Notes: generated by a model from the sequence alone, not told the origin. Positions 25,970 through 36,141 are shown, numbered from the stretch's first letter. The stretch: 64,000 nt of DNA from Sandaracinomonas limnophila (GCF_004005965.1 NZ_SACY01000001.1:62001-126000); one strand, 5' to 3'. Numbers and translations: made by a program.

Positions 25970-26569
25970 ATGAAAAATGAAATATCCTTTTTAGATAAAA
26001 TATCTAACACTAATTATTACAATGTAAAAAATCCCAAAATCAATATTTCACCGATTCAATTTTTTGTGAGTAAAATATTATTACAAAAAAAGAAAAAGGG
26101 AGAATTACTGTTAAGGCAGGGAGATGTTTGTGACAAAATGTATTATTTTGAAAAGGGATTGGTTAAAGTTTTTGCAACCCAAAATGACAATGAAGTGGCA
26201 ACTTGGTTTTCTAAAGAAGGGGATTTTTTAACCTTGGTAAATAGTTTTAACTATGGGGTGCCCTCTCATGAATCTATTGAAGTTCTAGAGGATATTTCTT
26301 ACTACGCAATTCCAAAAAATTATTATTTTCAATTATTAGATTTTAGCTCTCAAATTTCTTTATTCACCATGTTTGAAATGTTGAAAAACGTTTGCGAGTA
26401 CCAGACTCAAACCATTATGCTGAGAACTATGAAAAGTCAAGACCGATATAACTATTTTGTAGAACATTATGCTGATTTGATTGATCGAATAAATCAGAAG
26501 GATCTGGCTTCCTTTATCGGTTTGGATGAAACTTATTTGTCTAAAATTATCAATGATTCTAAAAAATAA
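25970..26569 (+). CDS. Crp/Fnr family transcriptional regulator B
   Basis: A 199-residue paralogue of the divergent regulator. The beta-roll reads KKGELLLRQGDVCDKMYYFEKG and the recognition helix region INQKDLASFIGLDETYLSKII. ATGCAATGA (25894-25902) and its exact complement TCATTGCAT (25963-25971, covering the start codon) bracket the divergent promoter and may be operator halves. Its likely target is the barrel gene downstream, whose promoter has a Crp-like site. Effector unknown. Confidence 0.88.
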   Translation: MKNEISFLDKISNTNYYNVKNPKINISPIQFFVSKILLQKKKKGELLLRQGDVCDKMYYFEKGLVKVFATQNDNEVATWFSKEGDFLTLVNSFNYGVPSHESIEVLEDISYYAIPKNYYFQLLDFSSQISLFTMFEMLKNVCEYQTQTIMLRTMKSQDRYNYFVEHYADLIDRINQKDLASFIGLDETYLSKIINDSKK

Positions 26570-26594
26570 TACAATTCAACATTGAATTAAAACT

Positions 26595-26629
26595 AAAAAG
26601 GCTGAATTTAAAAAATTCAGCCTTTTTTT
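26595..26629 (+). terminator. terminator of Crp/Fnr regulator B
   Basis: A strong stem AAAAAGGCTGAATTT/AATTCAGCCTTTTT ends in a T-run, separating the regulator from the barrel gene. Confidence 0.85.
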
Positions 26630-26778
26630 CTGTGTTCTAAATTATATCATCAATCTTTTTCCCGTATAACCCGTATGGTTAGGTGGTTAGGATTAGCACA
26701 AAATTATAACGCTTAAACATAATAAAAATTGTGATTTTGCAACTTTTTTAAATAATTTGAAAAAAAATTAAAATTGGT

Positions 26779-26822
26779 CGTGATAATCATCACAGAATAA
26801 AAAAATATTTAACCTACTTTTA
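26779..26822 (+). promoter_or_regulatory. Crp-like operator and -7 element before the barrel gene
   Basis: CGTGATAATCATCACA (26779-26794) is a palindrome differing at one base from TGTGA-N6-TCACA. A -7-like TACTTTTA lies at 26815-26822. If transcription starts about 5-8 bases after it, the operator centre is near -42, the class II activator position. The rest of 26630-26778 shows nothing I can name. Confidence 0.6.
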
Positions 26823-26837
26823 CATAAATTTTATATT

Positions 26838-28181
26838 GTGTCGGGTAGTTTTTGTAAAATAGTATTTGGTTTTTTGCTAATTTTTTCTCCAGACTTATTG
26901 TTTGGACAATTTGCCTATAAATCTCGTTCAGAGGATTTTGCATTATCTAAATCTTTTTCTGATTCCCTTTCAAATTCTAAGCGAGAGGTTAAAATTGGAG
27001 GTGAAATTAGAGAGTATTTGCAATCTTATCAAAATCTAAATTTTGGACAAATACCTGCCTCATTCTCAGATCCGAATCCTACCCAATTGTGGCATCGGGT
27101 TTTATTCAATACTTCCTTTAAACTCGGTAATCATTTTCGAATTTTTGGCCAATTAAACTCCACTTTTAGGTTGTTTAACCCAAATCCAATCGTTTCCCAG
27201 GTCGATCAAAATAGTTTATCCATTCAACAATTATTTGGTGAATTTAAACTCAGCAAACATAGTATTTTGCGACTTGGTAAGATGGAAACTTATTTTGGTA
27301 ATGATCGTTTAATGGCAAATAGGGAAGGTCCAAATAACAGAAACTCTTATGTAGGGGTCAATATTCGAAGGTATTTTCCAAAAGTCCAGTTAGATGCCTT
27401 TTATTTGCATCCAATGATTCAAAAACCAGAATTTTTAAATGACCAAATAGCAGATGAAAATATTTCTGGTGTTTATTTTAGTAATTGGAAATTAACAAAA
27501 AACGCTGCTTTTGATGTTTATGGAATGTATCTTGAAAGCAACGCTAGAGAATATTTATATAAATCCGGACACGAACAAAGACTTACATTAGGTTCACGCA
27601 TATTTAAAACCACAGGTAAATGGCAATACGTTTTTGAAAATGCTTTTCAAGGAGGAAAGTTTAATGATTTAACTATTGGAGCATTTATGTCTATATGGGA
27701 TGTTTCTTATGCTGTATCTAAAAAAGTAAGCTTAGCCTTCTCAGGAACTTATGTGCCAGGAGATACAGATTCCAATGATGATAAATTAGGAACCTTTAAT
27801 ACTTTATTCGCTAAACCACCTTTCGGACAAACTGTTGCCTTGAATATTACGAATATGGTCAATTGGAGTCCTTATATTAAATATCAATTGCATCCGAAAA
27901 GTTTTGTGATTCTAAGGACATCTTTAGTGTCTCGTGCAAGTACAAATGATGGGATTTATACACCCAATATGCAGCAATATCGTCCAACAGCCAATAAGTT
28001 AACCTCATCAAATTTGACAAAAGTAACAGATATGTATGTTGTGGAATGGAATCTCTTCCCCAATAAATCCATTCAAACCTTATTAGAATTTGGCTATTCA
28101 AAGGCTGGCGATTATTTAAAAGAAACAGGTGCAGGAAAGGATGTAACTTATATTGCTTGGCGTGGTGCTTATCGCTTTTAA
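26838..28181 (+). CDS. alginate-export-family outer-membrane beta-barrel
   Basis: A 447-residue outer-membrane porin-like protein. After a signal peptide (start GTG at 26838; hydrophobic to about residue 22, cleavage near LFGQ) come alternating amphipathic strands and the family segments FGEFKLSKHSILRLGKM, GNDRLMANREGPNN and the C-terminal aromatic strand YIAWRGAYRF. Members form barrels that let anionic compounds through; the substrate here is unknown. A Crp-like operator precedes it and a Crp/Fnr gene lies just upstream, so it is probably controlled by that regulator. Confidence 0.8.
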   Translation: MSGSFCKIVFGFLLIFSPDLLFGQFAYKSRSEDFALSKSFSDSLSNSKREVKIGGEIREYLQSYQNLNFGQIPASFSDPNPTQLWHRVLFNTSFKLGNHFRIFGQLNSTFRLFNPNPIVSQVDQNSLSIQQLFGEFKLSKHSILRLGKMETYFGNDRLMANREGPNNRNSYVGVNIRRYFPKVQLDAFYLHPMIQKPEFLNDQIADENISGVYFSNWKLTKNAAFDVYGMYLESNAREYLYKSGHEQRLTLGSRIFKTTGKWQYVFENAFQGGKFNDLTIGAFMSIWDVSYAVSKKVSLAFSGTYVPGDTDSNDDKLGTFNTLFAKPPFGQTVALNITNMVNWSPYIKYQLHPKSFVILRTSLVSRASTNDGIYTPNMQQYRPTANKLTSSNLTKVTDMYVVEWNLFPNKSIQTLLEFGYSKAGDYLKETGAGKDVTYIAWRGAYRF

Positions 28182-28223
28182 TGGGTAAAAATTTGGATTT
28201 TCGTCTATTAAAATCACTGAATT

Positions 28224-28260
28224 TTATAATTCATAATTCATAACTTATAATTCATAATTT
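28224..28260. repeat. heptamer repeat, TAATTCA units
   Basis: About five units of ATAATTC/ATAACTT type lie in the gap between the barrel gene and yceI. They match the ATGAATT family near 9.2 kb when read on the other strand. Confidence 0.65.
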
Positions 28261-28296
28261 ATTTTACTTAGTTTTGCTTTCTAAACAAATCAAAAT

Positions 28297-28863
28297 ATGA
28301 AAAAAATAGTTATCGCTTCTGCTTTATTCTTGGCAAGTTCATTAGTTGGTTTTGCTCAAACGTTTAAGGTTGACAAAGCACACTCAAAATTAGGATTCTC
28401 TGTAGTTCACTTAAGTATCTCTGATGTTGAAGGCTCATTTAAGATTACTGATGCAACTTTAACTTCATCAAAAGATGATTTTTCTGATGCTTCTTTTGCT
28501 TTAACAGCTGATGTAAACACAGTAAATACTGATAATGAAAGAAGAGATGGACATTTAAAATCAGCTGATTTCTTTGATGCTGCTAAATTCCCTACAATTT
28601 CTTTTAAGTCTAAATCATTTACGAAAGTTGCAGACAGAAAATATAAATTGGTTGGCGATTTAACAATGCATGGTGTTACTAAAGCTATTACTTTAGACGC
28701 TACCTTAAACGGTACAACTAAGAATCGTGATGGTAAGAAGGTAGCTGGATTTAAGGTTACAGGTTCTTTAAATCGTACTGCCTTTGGTGTGGGTTCTATG
28801 CCAGCTGCAATGGTTGGAGAAGAAATTGAATTAAAAGCTTCTGGAGAGTTTATCCAAGAGTAA
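28297..28863 (+). CDS. YceI family periplasmic lipid-binding-like protein
   Basis: A 188-residue secreted lipocalin-like protein: signal peptide (MKKIVIASALFLASSLVGFA, cleaved before Q21), then the family start FKVDKAHSKLGFSVVHL, DADVNT-like LTADVNTVNTDNERRDGHL, and DLTMHGVTKAITLD. YceI proteins bind polyisoprenoid or amide ligands in the periplasm and often respond to stress. It is a single-gene unit with a clear terminator. Confidence 0.93.
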   Translation: MKKIVIASALFLASSLVGFAQTFKVDKAHSKLGFSVVHLSISDVEGSFKITDATLTSSKDDFSDASFALTADVNTVNTDNERRDGHLKSADFFDAAKFPTISFKSKSFTKVADRKYKLVGDLTMHGVTKAITLDATLNGTTKNRDGKKVAGFKVTGSLNRTAFGVGSMPAAMVGEEIELKASGEFIQE

Positions 28864-28880
28864 TTAATAAAAGAAAATTA

Positions 28881-28907
28881 AAAGGGGAATTTGATTCCCC
28901 TTTTTTT
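28881..28907. terminator. terminator shared by yceI and the symporter gene
   Basis: A 10-bp stem AAAGGGGAAT/ATTCCCCTTT with loop TTG is followed by a T-run that reaches the stop codon of the convergent symporter gene. Confidence 0.85.
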
Positions 28908-30342
28908 ATGGCTTTTTTCGAATAATCCAAAGTAAACTAAAACAAATTCCGCCATTGATTAACAGTTTGGAAAATCCAAATCCACCAAACCAATTTTGGG
29001 CCTGTGCTTCCAAAATATAAGTTAAAATCGGAGAAGATATACATACGATAGGTACCCACTTATCTTTTAGAGGAATTTTGGTAAAAAGCCCAAAAGCAAA
29101 TAGTCCTAATAATGGTCCGTAAGTGTAACCAGCCAAATTAAATACTGCAGCGATCAACTCCTGGTTATTGAATAGGTGAAAAAGGCCTATGACAACAACA
29201 AAAAGTGCAGAAAAGCCAATATGTACATATTTTTTTAGTGATTGCCTTTTATCCTCTTTAAATTTTTCAATGGATAAAAAATCTATACAAAAAGAAGTTG
29301 TTAGAGCAGTAAGTGCAGAATCTGAGCTAGCGTATGTTGCTGCGATGATGCCTAATAAAAAGGTTACAGCAGCCAAGGTTCCAAATTGTCCACCTAATGC
29401 TAATCCTGGGTATAAATTATCCGTTAAATTAGGGATTGGAATTCCTTTTGATTCAGAATATAGGTATAATAATGCCCCTAAACTTAGGAATAATAAATTG
29501 ATAAATACCAGTACCCAATAAAACCAGAACATGTTTTTTTGGGCTTCTCCAATCGATTTACAAGTTAAGTTTTTTTGCATCAGGTCTTGGTCAAGTCCAG
29601 TCATAACAATAGCTATAAAAACTCCGGCAAGAAAATCCTTTCCAAAGAAATGAGGGGAAGCGAAGTCCCATTCAAACATTTTACCATATTTTGATTGGCC
29701 AATGGTTTGAATCATTTCGCCAAAATTCATATCCATTTGTTGCATGACCAAAATGATGGTAATAAAGAGTGCCACTAATAAAAATACCGTTTGTAAGGTA
29801 TCTGTGTAAATAATCGTTTTTACGCCGCCTTTGTGTGTATAAATCCAAATTAATAGGATAGAAACAAAAACTGTTGCTATAAATGGCACTCCAATGGGTT
29901 GAAATATGGCAATATGAAGAACATTTACTGCTAAAAATAATCTAGCAGCTGAACCGATGGTTCTGGAAAGCAGGAAAAAGGCTGAACCTGTTTTGTAAGA
30001 CCAAAAACCGAATCTTTTTTCAAGGTAACCATAAATTGAAATGAGATTCAATTTATAATACAAAGGCATTAAGACTGTGGCAATAGTTAAATAGCCTAAG
30101 GAATGGCCTAATATGATTTGAAAATAGGTAAATGAGGTCTTACCCACGGCTCCTGGTACAGAAATAAAGGTTAGACCAGAAATTGAAGTTCCAATCATTC
30201 CAAAAGCAACAAGCCACCAAGGGGATTGTCTGTTTGCGGTAAAAAATGAATTGGTGTCTGCTCCTTTTGAGGTTAGGTAAGAGATAAGGATTAGTATTCC
30301 GAAGTAAATTATCAAAATACCAATAGCTAATTCAACTGACAT
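28906..30342 (-). CDS. sodium:solute symporter (SSS family)
   Basis: A 478-residue inner-membrane transporter with about 13 helices. The family block ISGLTFISVPGAVGKTSFTY near the N-terminus and SDSALTALTTSFCID in the eighth-helix region carry the sodium-site serines and threonines. Substrate within SSS (sugar, proline, sialic acid and others) cannot be told. It diverges from clpS. Confidence 0.9.
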   Translation of the reverse strand: MSVELAIGILIIYFGILILISYLTSKGADTNSFFTANRQSPWWLVAFGMIGTSISGLTFISVPGAVGKTSFTYFQIILGHSLGYLTIATVLMPLYYKLNLISIYGYLEKRFGFWSYKTGSAFFLLSRTIGSAARLFLAVNVLHIAIFQPIGVPFIATVFVSILLIWIYTHKGGVKTIIYTDTLQTVFLLVALFITIILVMQQMDMNFGEMIQTIGQSKYGKMFEWDFASPHFFGKDFLAGVFIAIVMTGLDQDLMQKNLTCKSIGEAQKNMFWFYWVLVFINLLFLSLGALLYLYSESKGIPIPNLTDNLYPGLALGGQFGTLAAVTFLLGIIAATYASSDSALTALTTSFCIDFLSIEKFKEDKRQSLKKYVHIGFSALFVVVIGLFHLFNNQELIAAVFNLAGYTYGPLLGLFAFGLFTKIPLKDKWVPIVCISSPILTYILEAQAQNWFGGFGFSKLLINGGICFSLLWIIRKKP

Positions 30343-30367
30343 AGCGTATTAAATAGGATTTATTTTT

Positions 30368-30375
30368 TAAATTTG
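30368..30375 (+). promoter_or_regulatory. -7 element of the clpS-recR operon
   Basis: TAAATTTG matches TAnnTTTG exactly, 27 bases before the clpS ATG at 30403. It overlaps an in-frame TTG (30373) that can therefore be excluded as the start. Confidence 0.55.
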
Positions 30376-30402
30376 TCTAGTACAAAATTACTTCTCAAAA
30401 AT

Positions 30403-30726
30403 ATGCAATTATTGGCTAAAAATATTTCTAAAACATGTAATTCTTTTTCTACCCAACCCAATTGGCAAGAGGAAACGGAAGTATTGGTAGAGGAAAAATT
30501 GGAAGAAAGTCATCAATTAATTGTTTTTAACGACGAGGTAAATACATTTGATTTTGTCATTCAAACCTTGATTGAGGTTTGTCAGCATAGTGTTGAACAA
30601 GCAGAGCAGTGTACCTTGCAAATCCATTTTAAAGGGAAGTGTGGGGTTAAAGCAGGTGAATTTGATGAATTAACTGCTATGCGAAATGAAATTTGTAGAA
30701 GAGGAATTTCTGCTGAAATTGAATAA
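30403..30726 (+). CDS. clpS: ClpS-like ATP-dependent Clp protease adaptor
   Basis: A 107-residue adaptor that delivers N-end-rule substrates to ClpAP/ClpCP. The core is recognisable: [20 protein letters not shown] (the Asn-Asp pocket), then [20 protein letters not shown] (His contacting the substrate amine) and the C-terminal [19 protein letters not shown] at 30403 is used because of the promoter at 30368-30375. It is followed two bases later by recR. Confidence 0.9.
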   Translation: MQLLAKNISKTCNSFSTQPNWQEETEVLVEEKLEESHQLIVFNDEVNTFDFVIQTLIEVCQHSVEQAEQCTLQIHFKGKCGVKAGEFDELTAMRNEICRRGISAEIE

Positions 30727-30728
30727 GG

Positions 30729-31343
30729 ATGAACAATTCTCAATATCCGTCACAACTCATTGAACAAGCAGTAGAAGAGATTTCTAAATTGCCAGGAATT
30801 GGTAAGAAATCTGCCTTGCGATTGGCTTTGCACCTTTTGAAACGTCCGGAAGGGCAATCAGTTCAATTGGCCTCCTCTTTAATAAAATTAAGAACTGAGA
30901 CTAAATTCTGTACTACTTGCCACATGATTTCTGACGAAGATATTTGTGGGATTTGTAAAAGCAACAAGCGGGATGAAAGCTTATTGTGTGTTGTAGAAGA
31001 TGCAAAAGATGTTTTGGCCATTGAGAATACAGGTCAATACCAAGGACTTTACCATGTTTTGGGGGGGATTATTTCACCCATGTCTGGAGTTTCACCATCT
31101 GATTTACAAATAGAGTCTTTGGTTAAACGAGTAGGCGAAAAAGGTTTTGTTGAGATTATAATCGGTTTAAGTCCAACAATGGAAGGTGATACAACCGCCT
31201 TTTACATTACGAAAAAATTAAAAGAATATCCTGTAAAAATTTCAACCATAGCGAGAGGAATTCCTATTGGTGGTGATTTGGAATATACAGATGAGATTAC
31301 ATTAGGTAGAAGTATTGTTTCACGAATTAGTTTAGACGATTAA
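30729..31343 (+). CDS. recR: recombination mediator RecR
   Basis: Loads RecA at gaps together with RecO/RecF. Helix-hairpin-helix ([17 protein letters not shown]), a four-cysteine zinc finger ([19 protein letters not shown]), the Toprim domain ([14 protein letters not shown]) and a Walker-B-like C-terminus are all present; 204 residues is normal. It is the second gene of the clpS run, starting two bases after clpS. Confidence 0.96.
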   Translation: MNNSQYPSQLIEQAVEEISKLPGIGKKSALRLALHLLKRPEGQSVQLASSLIKLRTETKFCTTCHMISDEDICGICKSNKRDESLLCVVEDAKDVLAIENTGQYQGLYHVLGGIISPMSGVSPSDLQIESLVKRVGEKGFVEIIIGLSPTMEGDTTAFYITKKLKEYPVKISTIARGIPIGGDLEYTDEITLGRSIVSRISLDD

Positions 31344-31344
31344 C

Positions 31345-32067
31345 ATGATGAAAAGATCAAAATTTTTGCAAAATACTTTAGCAATTTTAGGTGCTGGTAT
31401 TGCTTTACCAAGTTTTGCTAAATTGAATAAAAAAGGTACTAGTTTGGAAGAAACTTCTTGGGAAAACGCACCTTTTTCGTTGCCAACTTTGTCGTATTCT
31501 TATAGTGCATTAGAACCCAATATTGATGCCCTAACGATGGAAATACATCATTCTCGTCATCATAAAGCCTATGTGGATAATCTGAATAAGGCAATTACTG
31601 GAACAGATTTGGCATCTTCTTCTTTGGAAGAATTATTGAAAAATATTTCAAAGGCACCAGTTGCGGTAAGAAACAATGGGGGTGGACATTGGAATCATAG
31701 TTTTTTCTGGAAAGTTATTGGTCCAGCAAATGGAAATAAGCCTTCTCAAGCATTAGCTGATCAGATCGTAAAAGATTTTGGTAGTTTAGACAACTTGAAA
31801 ACCGAATTTAATAAAGTTGCCATGGGGCGTTTTGGTTCGGGTTGGGCTTGGTTAGTTTTGAAGGATGGAAAGTTGTCCATTGGTTCTACGGCTAATCAGG
31901 ATAATCCACTTATGGATGTTTCTGACTTAAAAGGAAAACCAATTTTGGCATTAGATGTTTGGGAGCATGCCTATTATTTAAAATATCAAAACAAGCGAGT
32001 GGACTATGTAAACGCATTTTGGAATGTGATTAACTGGGACTTCGTTTCATCACAATATACAAACTAA
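31345..32067 (+). CDS. superoxide dismutase (Fe/Mn type), apparently exported
   Basis: Dismutates superoxide. The metal ligands are His68 (MEIHHSRHH), His118 (GGHWNHSFFW), and the Asp/His of DVWEHAYYL; GSGWAWLV is also intact. An extra 35-residue N-terminus (MMKRSKFLQNTLAILGAGIA, then LPSFA) looks like a signal peptide, so the enzyme is probably periplasmic. It has KRSKF but not the twin arginine, so Sec export is more likely. Fe against Mn is not decidable with confidence. It starts one base after the recR stop codon. Confidence 0.93.
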   Translation: MMKRSKFLQNTLAILGAGIALPSFAKLNKKGTSLEETSWENAPFSLPTLSYSYSALEPNIDALTMEIHHSRHHKAYVDNLNKAITGTDLASSSLEELLKNISKAPVAVRNNGGGHWNHSFFWKVIGPANGNKPSQALADQIVKDFGSLDNLKTEFNKVAMGRFGSGWAWLVLKDGKLSIGSTANQDNPLMDVSDLKGKPILALDVWEHAYYLKYQNKRVDYVNAFWNVINWDFVSSQYTN

Positions 32068-32070
32068 CAA

Positions 32071-33042
32071 ATGAAATTATTAGACGAAATTCCTTCATTA
32101 GATTTAAGTGATTTTACCTCTGGTGATCCTCAGAAAAAACAAAAATTTGTTGAAGATTTAGGAGCTGCATTTAACAATATTGGCTTTGTGGCAATCAAAG
32201 GTCATGGTTTAACCGATGGTTTTACAAAAGAATTGTACCAAACAGTTGAAGACTTTTTTCAATCCGATGATGCGGTAAAACAACCTTATGAAATCCCCGG
32301 TATAGCTGGTCAAAGAGGATATGTGGGAAAAGGAAAAGAAACCGCTAAGGGCTTTAAGGTGCCCGATTTGAAGGAGTTTTACCATGTGGGACAAGTACAT
32401 AGAAATGATGGGGATTCAGTTTGGTCGGAATATCCGCAAAATGTTTTTCCAATAGAATTTCCTGAATTTGAAAAATTAACTGTTGGAGCTTATCAAACAT
32501 TAGAAAATGCAGGAAAGCTGTTATTGCGTGCAATAGCTTTGTATTTACAATTGCCTGAAGACTATTTTGAGGAAAAAGTAAAATATGGTAATTCTATTTT
32601 GCGTGCCATTCATTATTTCCCAATTACAAATCCAGATGCCTTACCTGAGGGTGCAGTTCGCGCGGCTGCGCATGGAGATATTAACCTGATTACTTTATTG
32701 ATGGGAGCCTCCGCAGAGGGTTTGGAAGTATTGAGAACCGATGGAAAATGGATTCCAATTACTGCCTTGCCCGACCAAGTGGTGGTAAATGTGGGTGATA
32801 TGTTGGATCGTCTGACAAACCATAAATTGAAATCGACCATCCACCGGGTTGTTAATCCACCGCGTGAAAAGATGGGAACCTCTCGATATTCGATTCCTTT
32901 TTTTATGCACCCAAGATCCGAAATGGATTTAACTTCTTTGGAATCTTGTGTTGATGCGGGAAATCCAAAATTATATACTGATATGTCGGCAGGCGAATTT
33001 TTGGAGGAACGATTGATTGAATTAGGATTAAAGAAAAAGTAA
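32071..33042 (+). CDS. isopenicillin-N-synthase-like 2-oxoglutarate/Fe(II) oxygenase
   Basis: A 323-residue non-heme iron oxygenase with the DIOX_N domain (about residues 8-120) and the 2OG-Fe(II) core: the iron HxD in AAHGDINLITLL, distal His in STIHRVVNPP, and the 2-oxoglutarate RxS in TSRYSIPFF. Members in bacteria act on small molecules, but this one's substrate is unknown and no biosynthetic cluster surrounds it. Starts three bases after the sod stop. Confidence 0.88.
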   Translation: MKLLDEIPSLDLSDFTSGDPQKKQKFVEDLGAAFNNIGFVAIKGHGLTDGFTKELYQTVEDFFQSDDAVKQPYEIPGIAGQRGYVGKGKETAKGFKVPDLKEFYHVGQVHRNDGDSVWSEYPQNVFPIEFPEFEKLTVGAYQTLENAGKLLLRAIALYLQLPEDYFEEKVKYGNSILRAIHYFPITNPDALPEGAVRAAAHGDINLITLLMGASAEGLEVLRTDGKWIPITALPDQVVVNVGDMLDRLTNHKLKSTIHRVVNPPREKMGTSRYSIPFFMHPRSEMDLTSLESCVDAGNPKLYTDMSAGEFLEERLIELGLKKK

Positions 33043-33048
33043 AATAGT

Positions 33049-34221
33049 ATGAGCAAGCCAAAACAATTTGATTTTCTAATGGATGTCTTTGTTTTGGCTT
33101 GTACTTCATTTGGAGGCCCCCAAGTGCATCATGCACTATTCATCAAAAAGTTGGTCAACGAAAAACAGTATATTTCTGAAGAGGATTATCTCGAATTATT
33201 GGCACTTTGTTCCATTTTGCCCGGTCCAACTTCTACTCAAACCATCATTGCCATAGGATTTAAAAAAGGAGGACCATTATTGGCTTATTTGACCTTATTG
33301 ACATGGATCACACCTGCAGTATTTATCATGACTTTGGCGGCCTATGGAATGACCTATTTGCAAAATAAATCAATTTTGGATTATGTTTTGCCTGTTGGAA
33401 TTGGCTTAATCATTCAGGCAGGTTGGCAAATGGCCCAAAAGGTCATACAGGGCTGGTTGTATTATTTATTGATGTTTTTAACCCTTGTTATTGGGGTTTA
33501 TTTTCAAAATCCATATATTTTTCCTTTAATGATTTTTATGGGGGGATTGGTCTCTTCGCTCAATTTTGACAGATTTCCTAAGCAAAATAAACACAAAATG
33601 ATTATTCCATGGGCAAATTTTAATTTGTATTGGGGTTTTGGCATTGGTTTAGCCATTTTAGGTCATTTTACAGATTATTTTCCTATTCGTTTATTTGAGA
33701 ATTTTTATCGAAATGGCAGTTTGGTTTTTGGAGGAGGGCAGGTTTTAGCCCCTGTTTTGTTTACCGAGTTTGTAGAGTTTAAACATTTAATTTCTTCCGA
33801 GGATTTCTTGACAGGAATGTCATTAAGCCAATCTTTACCAGGTCCAGTATTTGCCCTAACGTCTTATTTAGGGGTTTTGTTGATGAAAGATTATGGTTTG
33901 TTTGGTGAATTGATGGGAAGTATAATTGGGGCCTTGGGCATTTTTTTGCCTGGCACCTTTTTGATATTTTTTGTGATTCGAATTTGGGGGCAATTGAAGC
34001 AATATCGTTTTATAAGAGCATCTTTGGCAGGAATTCAAGCGGCAAGTGTTGGGTTGACCTTCGTTGCTGTTTATTTGTTCTTAGATCCAATTATTAAAAA
34101 AAGCGACTACATTTCCATCGGAATTGTAATCGCTTCGTTTTTAATTGCTCAATTTACCAAGTTGCCAACTATTTTAATGTTTGCCTTGGGTCTATTGATT
34201 GGAGTTGTTTTAAACGCCTAA
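33049..34221 (+). CDS. chrA: chromate transporter (CHR/ChrA family)
   Basis: A 390-residue membrane protein with duplicated CHR domains: [11 protein letters not shown] with [10 protein letters not shown] in the first half, and [11 protein letters not shown] with [13 protein letters not shown] in the second. Long-chain CHR proteins expel chromate, though many members have untested substrates. It ends the clpS-recR-sod-oxygenase run and overlaps rfbA by three bases on the other strand. Confidence 0.9.
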   Translation: MSKPKQFDFLMDVFVLACTSFGGPQVHHALFIKKLVNEKQYISEEDYLELLALCSILPGPTSTQTIIAIGFKKGGPLLAYLTLLTWITPAVFIMTLAAYGMTYLQNKSILDYVLPVGIGLIIQAGWQMAQKVIQGWLYYLLMFLTLVIGVYFQNPYIFPLMIFMGGLVSSLNFDRFPKQNKHKMIIPWANFNLYWGFGIGLAILGHFTDYFPIRLFENFYRNGSLVFGGGQVLAPVLFTEFVEFKHLISSEDFLTGMSLSQSLPGPVFALTSYLGVLLMKDYGLFGELMGSIIGALGIFLPGTFLIFFVIRIWGQLKQYRFIRASLAGIQAASVGLTFVAVYLFLDPIIKKSDYISIGIVIASFLIAQFTKLPTILMFALGLLIGVVLNA

Positions 34222-35078
34222 TTCAAAAGATTTAATAAGTATTTACCGTATCCGCTTTTTGTTAGAGGGACAGCAATTTTTCTCAATTGCTCGGCATCAA
34301 TAAAACCCATACGGTAGGCCACTTCTTCAATACAGCCAATTTTCAAACCTTGACGTTCTTCAATTACCTGTACAAATTGTCCTGCCTGCATCAAAGAAGC
34401 AAAGGTGCCTGTATCTAACCAAGCTGTACCACGATTTAATATCCCTACAGAAAGTTTACCTTGTTCTAAATATACCTTGTTTACGTCAGTAATTTCATAT
34501 TCTCCCCGAGCTGAAGGCGCTATGTTTTTGGCAATTTCAACTACGTTATTGTCGTAAAAATATAGGCCAGGTACTGCAAAATTTGATTTTGGATTCTGTG
34601 GCTTTTCTTCAATGGATAAAACTTTATTATTTGCATCAAATTCTACAACTCCATATCTTTCTGGGTCCTGAACTGAATAAGCAAAAACAACTCCACCTTC
34701 AGGGTCATTGTTTGCCTGTAATAATTTACTTAAACCAGCTCCGTAAAAAATGTTATCTCCTAGTATAAGTGCTACTTTATCTTTTCCAATGAAATTTTCT
34801 CCAATTACAAATGCTTGAGCAAGACCATTTGGTTGTTCTTGAACAGCATATTCAAATTTACATCCTAAACTTTCTCCTGTGCCCAATAATTTTTCAAAAT
34901 GGGGTAAATCGTGTGGAGTAGAAATGATTAATATTTCACGGATTCCAGCCAGCATTAGGATGGAAAGTGGATAATAAATCATTGGTTTGTCGTAAACTGG
35001 CATTAATTGCTTGCTTACGGCTAAGGTTAATGGGTGTAAACGGGTTCCTGAACCTCCTGCTAAAATTATTCCTTTCAT
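34218..35078 (-). CDS. rfbA: glucose-1-phosphate thymidylyltransferase
   Basis: Makes dTDP-glucose, first step of dTDP-rhamnose synthesis. The nucleotidyl-transfer signature [17 protein letters not shown], the KPMIYYPLS loop, LGDNIFYG, and [10 protein letters not shown] are intact, giving 286 residues. The start is ATG at 35078; an upstream in-frame extension to 35171 lies within rfbB. It is the last gene of galE-rfbB-rfbA. Confidence 0.96.
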   Translation of the reverse strand: MKGIILAGGSGTRLHPLTLAVSKQLMPVYDKPMIYYPLSILMLAGIREILIISTPHDLPHFEKLLGTGESLGCKFEYAVQEQPNGLAQAFVIGENFIGKDKVALILGDNIFYGAGLSKLLQANNDPEGGVVFAYSVQDPERYGVVEFDANNKVLSIEEKPQNPKSNFAVPGLYFYDNNVVEIAKNIAPSARGEYEITDVNKVYLEQGKLSVGILNRGTAWLDTGTFASLMQAGQFVQVIEERQGLKIGCIEEVAYRMGFIDAEQLRKIAVPLTKSGYGKYLLNLLN

Positions 35079-35083
35079 TTCAA

Positions 35084-36139
35084 TTAGCGATTTTGATACA
35101 TGTTTTGATAATAATTTTGGTAATTGCCAGAAGTAACTTCCTGCAACCACTTTTCGTTGGCCAAATACCAATCAACGGTCTTGTTTAAACCTTCTTCAAA
35201 TTGAAGAGAAGGTTCCCAACCTAACTCGTTCATAATTTTGTGTGCATCAATAGCATAGCGCAAATCATGTCCTGCACGATCAGTAACATACGTAATTAAT
35301 TTTCTCGAGTCACCTGCAGGGCGATTCAATTTTTGATCCATGATATCACATAATAAATGAACTAAATCAATGTTTTTCCATTCATTGAATCCACCTATGT
35401 TGTAGGTCTCACCATTTTTACCATTGTGATAAACTGTATCAATCGCACGTGCATGGTCAATCACAAATAACCAATCTCTTACGTTTTCTCCCTTTCCATA
35501 AACAGGAAGTGGTTTTTTCTGTATGATATTATTGATCATTAAAGGGATTAATTTTTCTGGGAAATGGTTGGGACCATAGTTATTCGAACAGTTAGTGATA
35601 ACAACTGGTAAACCATATGTTTCATGGAAAGCTCGTACAAAATGGTCTGAACTTGCTTTAGATGCAGAATAAGGCGACCGCGGATCATATGGAGTAGTTT
35701 CTGTAAAGAAATCTTCCGGATTATGTAGTTCTCCGTATACTTCATCCGTTGAAATATGATAAAATCTTTTCCCTTCAAAATTACCAGCCCAGTGTTTTTT
35801 TGCAGCTTGTAATAAGTTTACTGTGCCAATTACATTCGTTTTAACAAAGGCTAATGGATCAGTGATTGAGCGATCAACATGCGATTCTGCAGCTAAATGT
35901 AGAACCCCATCAAATTGATGTTCCGCAAATAATTGATCTATATGTTCAGCATCGGTAATATCTGCTTTTAAAAAAGTATAATTTGAGGCATTGGCTACAT
36001 CTTCATTGTTGGCAAGATTACCTGCGTAGGTTAAGGCATCTAAATTGAAAATGTGGTAAGCTGGGTATTTGTTTACAAATAATCTTACAACATGTGAGCC
36101 AATAAAGCCTGCACCACCCGTGATTAGAATTTTTTTCAT
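35084..36139 (-). CDS. rfbB: dTDP-glucose 4,6-dehydratase
   Basis: Converts dTDP-glucose to the 4-keto-6-deoxy sugar. Extended SDR of 351 residues: NAD motif [22 protein letters not shown] with catalytic Thr-Asp-Glu, and [10 protein letters not shown] with the Tyr/Lys pair. It lies two bases after galE and five before rfbA. No rfbD (final reductase) is in the window. Confidence 0.96.
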   Translation of the reverse strand: MKKILITGGAGFIGSHVVRLFVNKYPAYHIFNLDALTYAGNLANNEDVANASNYTFLKADITDAEHIDQLFAEHQFDGVLHLAAESHVDRSITDPLAFVKTNVIGTVNLLQAAKKHWAGNFEGKRFYHISTDEVYGELHNPEDFFTETTPYDPRSPYSASKASSDHFVRAFHETYGLPVVITNCSNNYGPNHFPEKLIPLMINNIIQKKPLPVYGKGENVRDWLFVIDHARAIDTVYHNGKNGETYNIGGFNEWKNIDLVHLLCDIMDQKLNRPAGDSRKLITYVTDRAGHDLRYAIDAHKIMNELGWEPSLQFEEGLNKTVDWYLANEKWLQEVTSGNYQNYYQNMYQNR

Positions 36140-36141
36140 AT

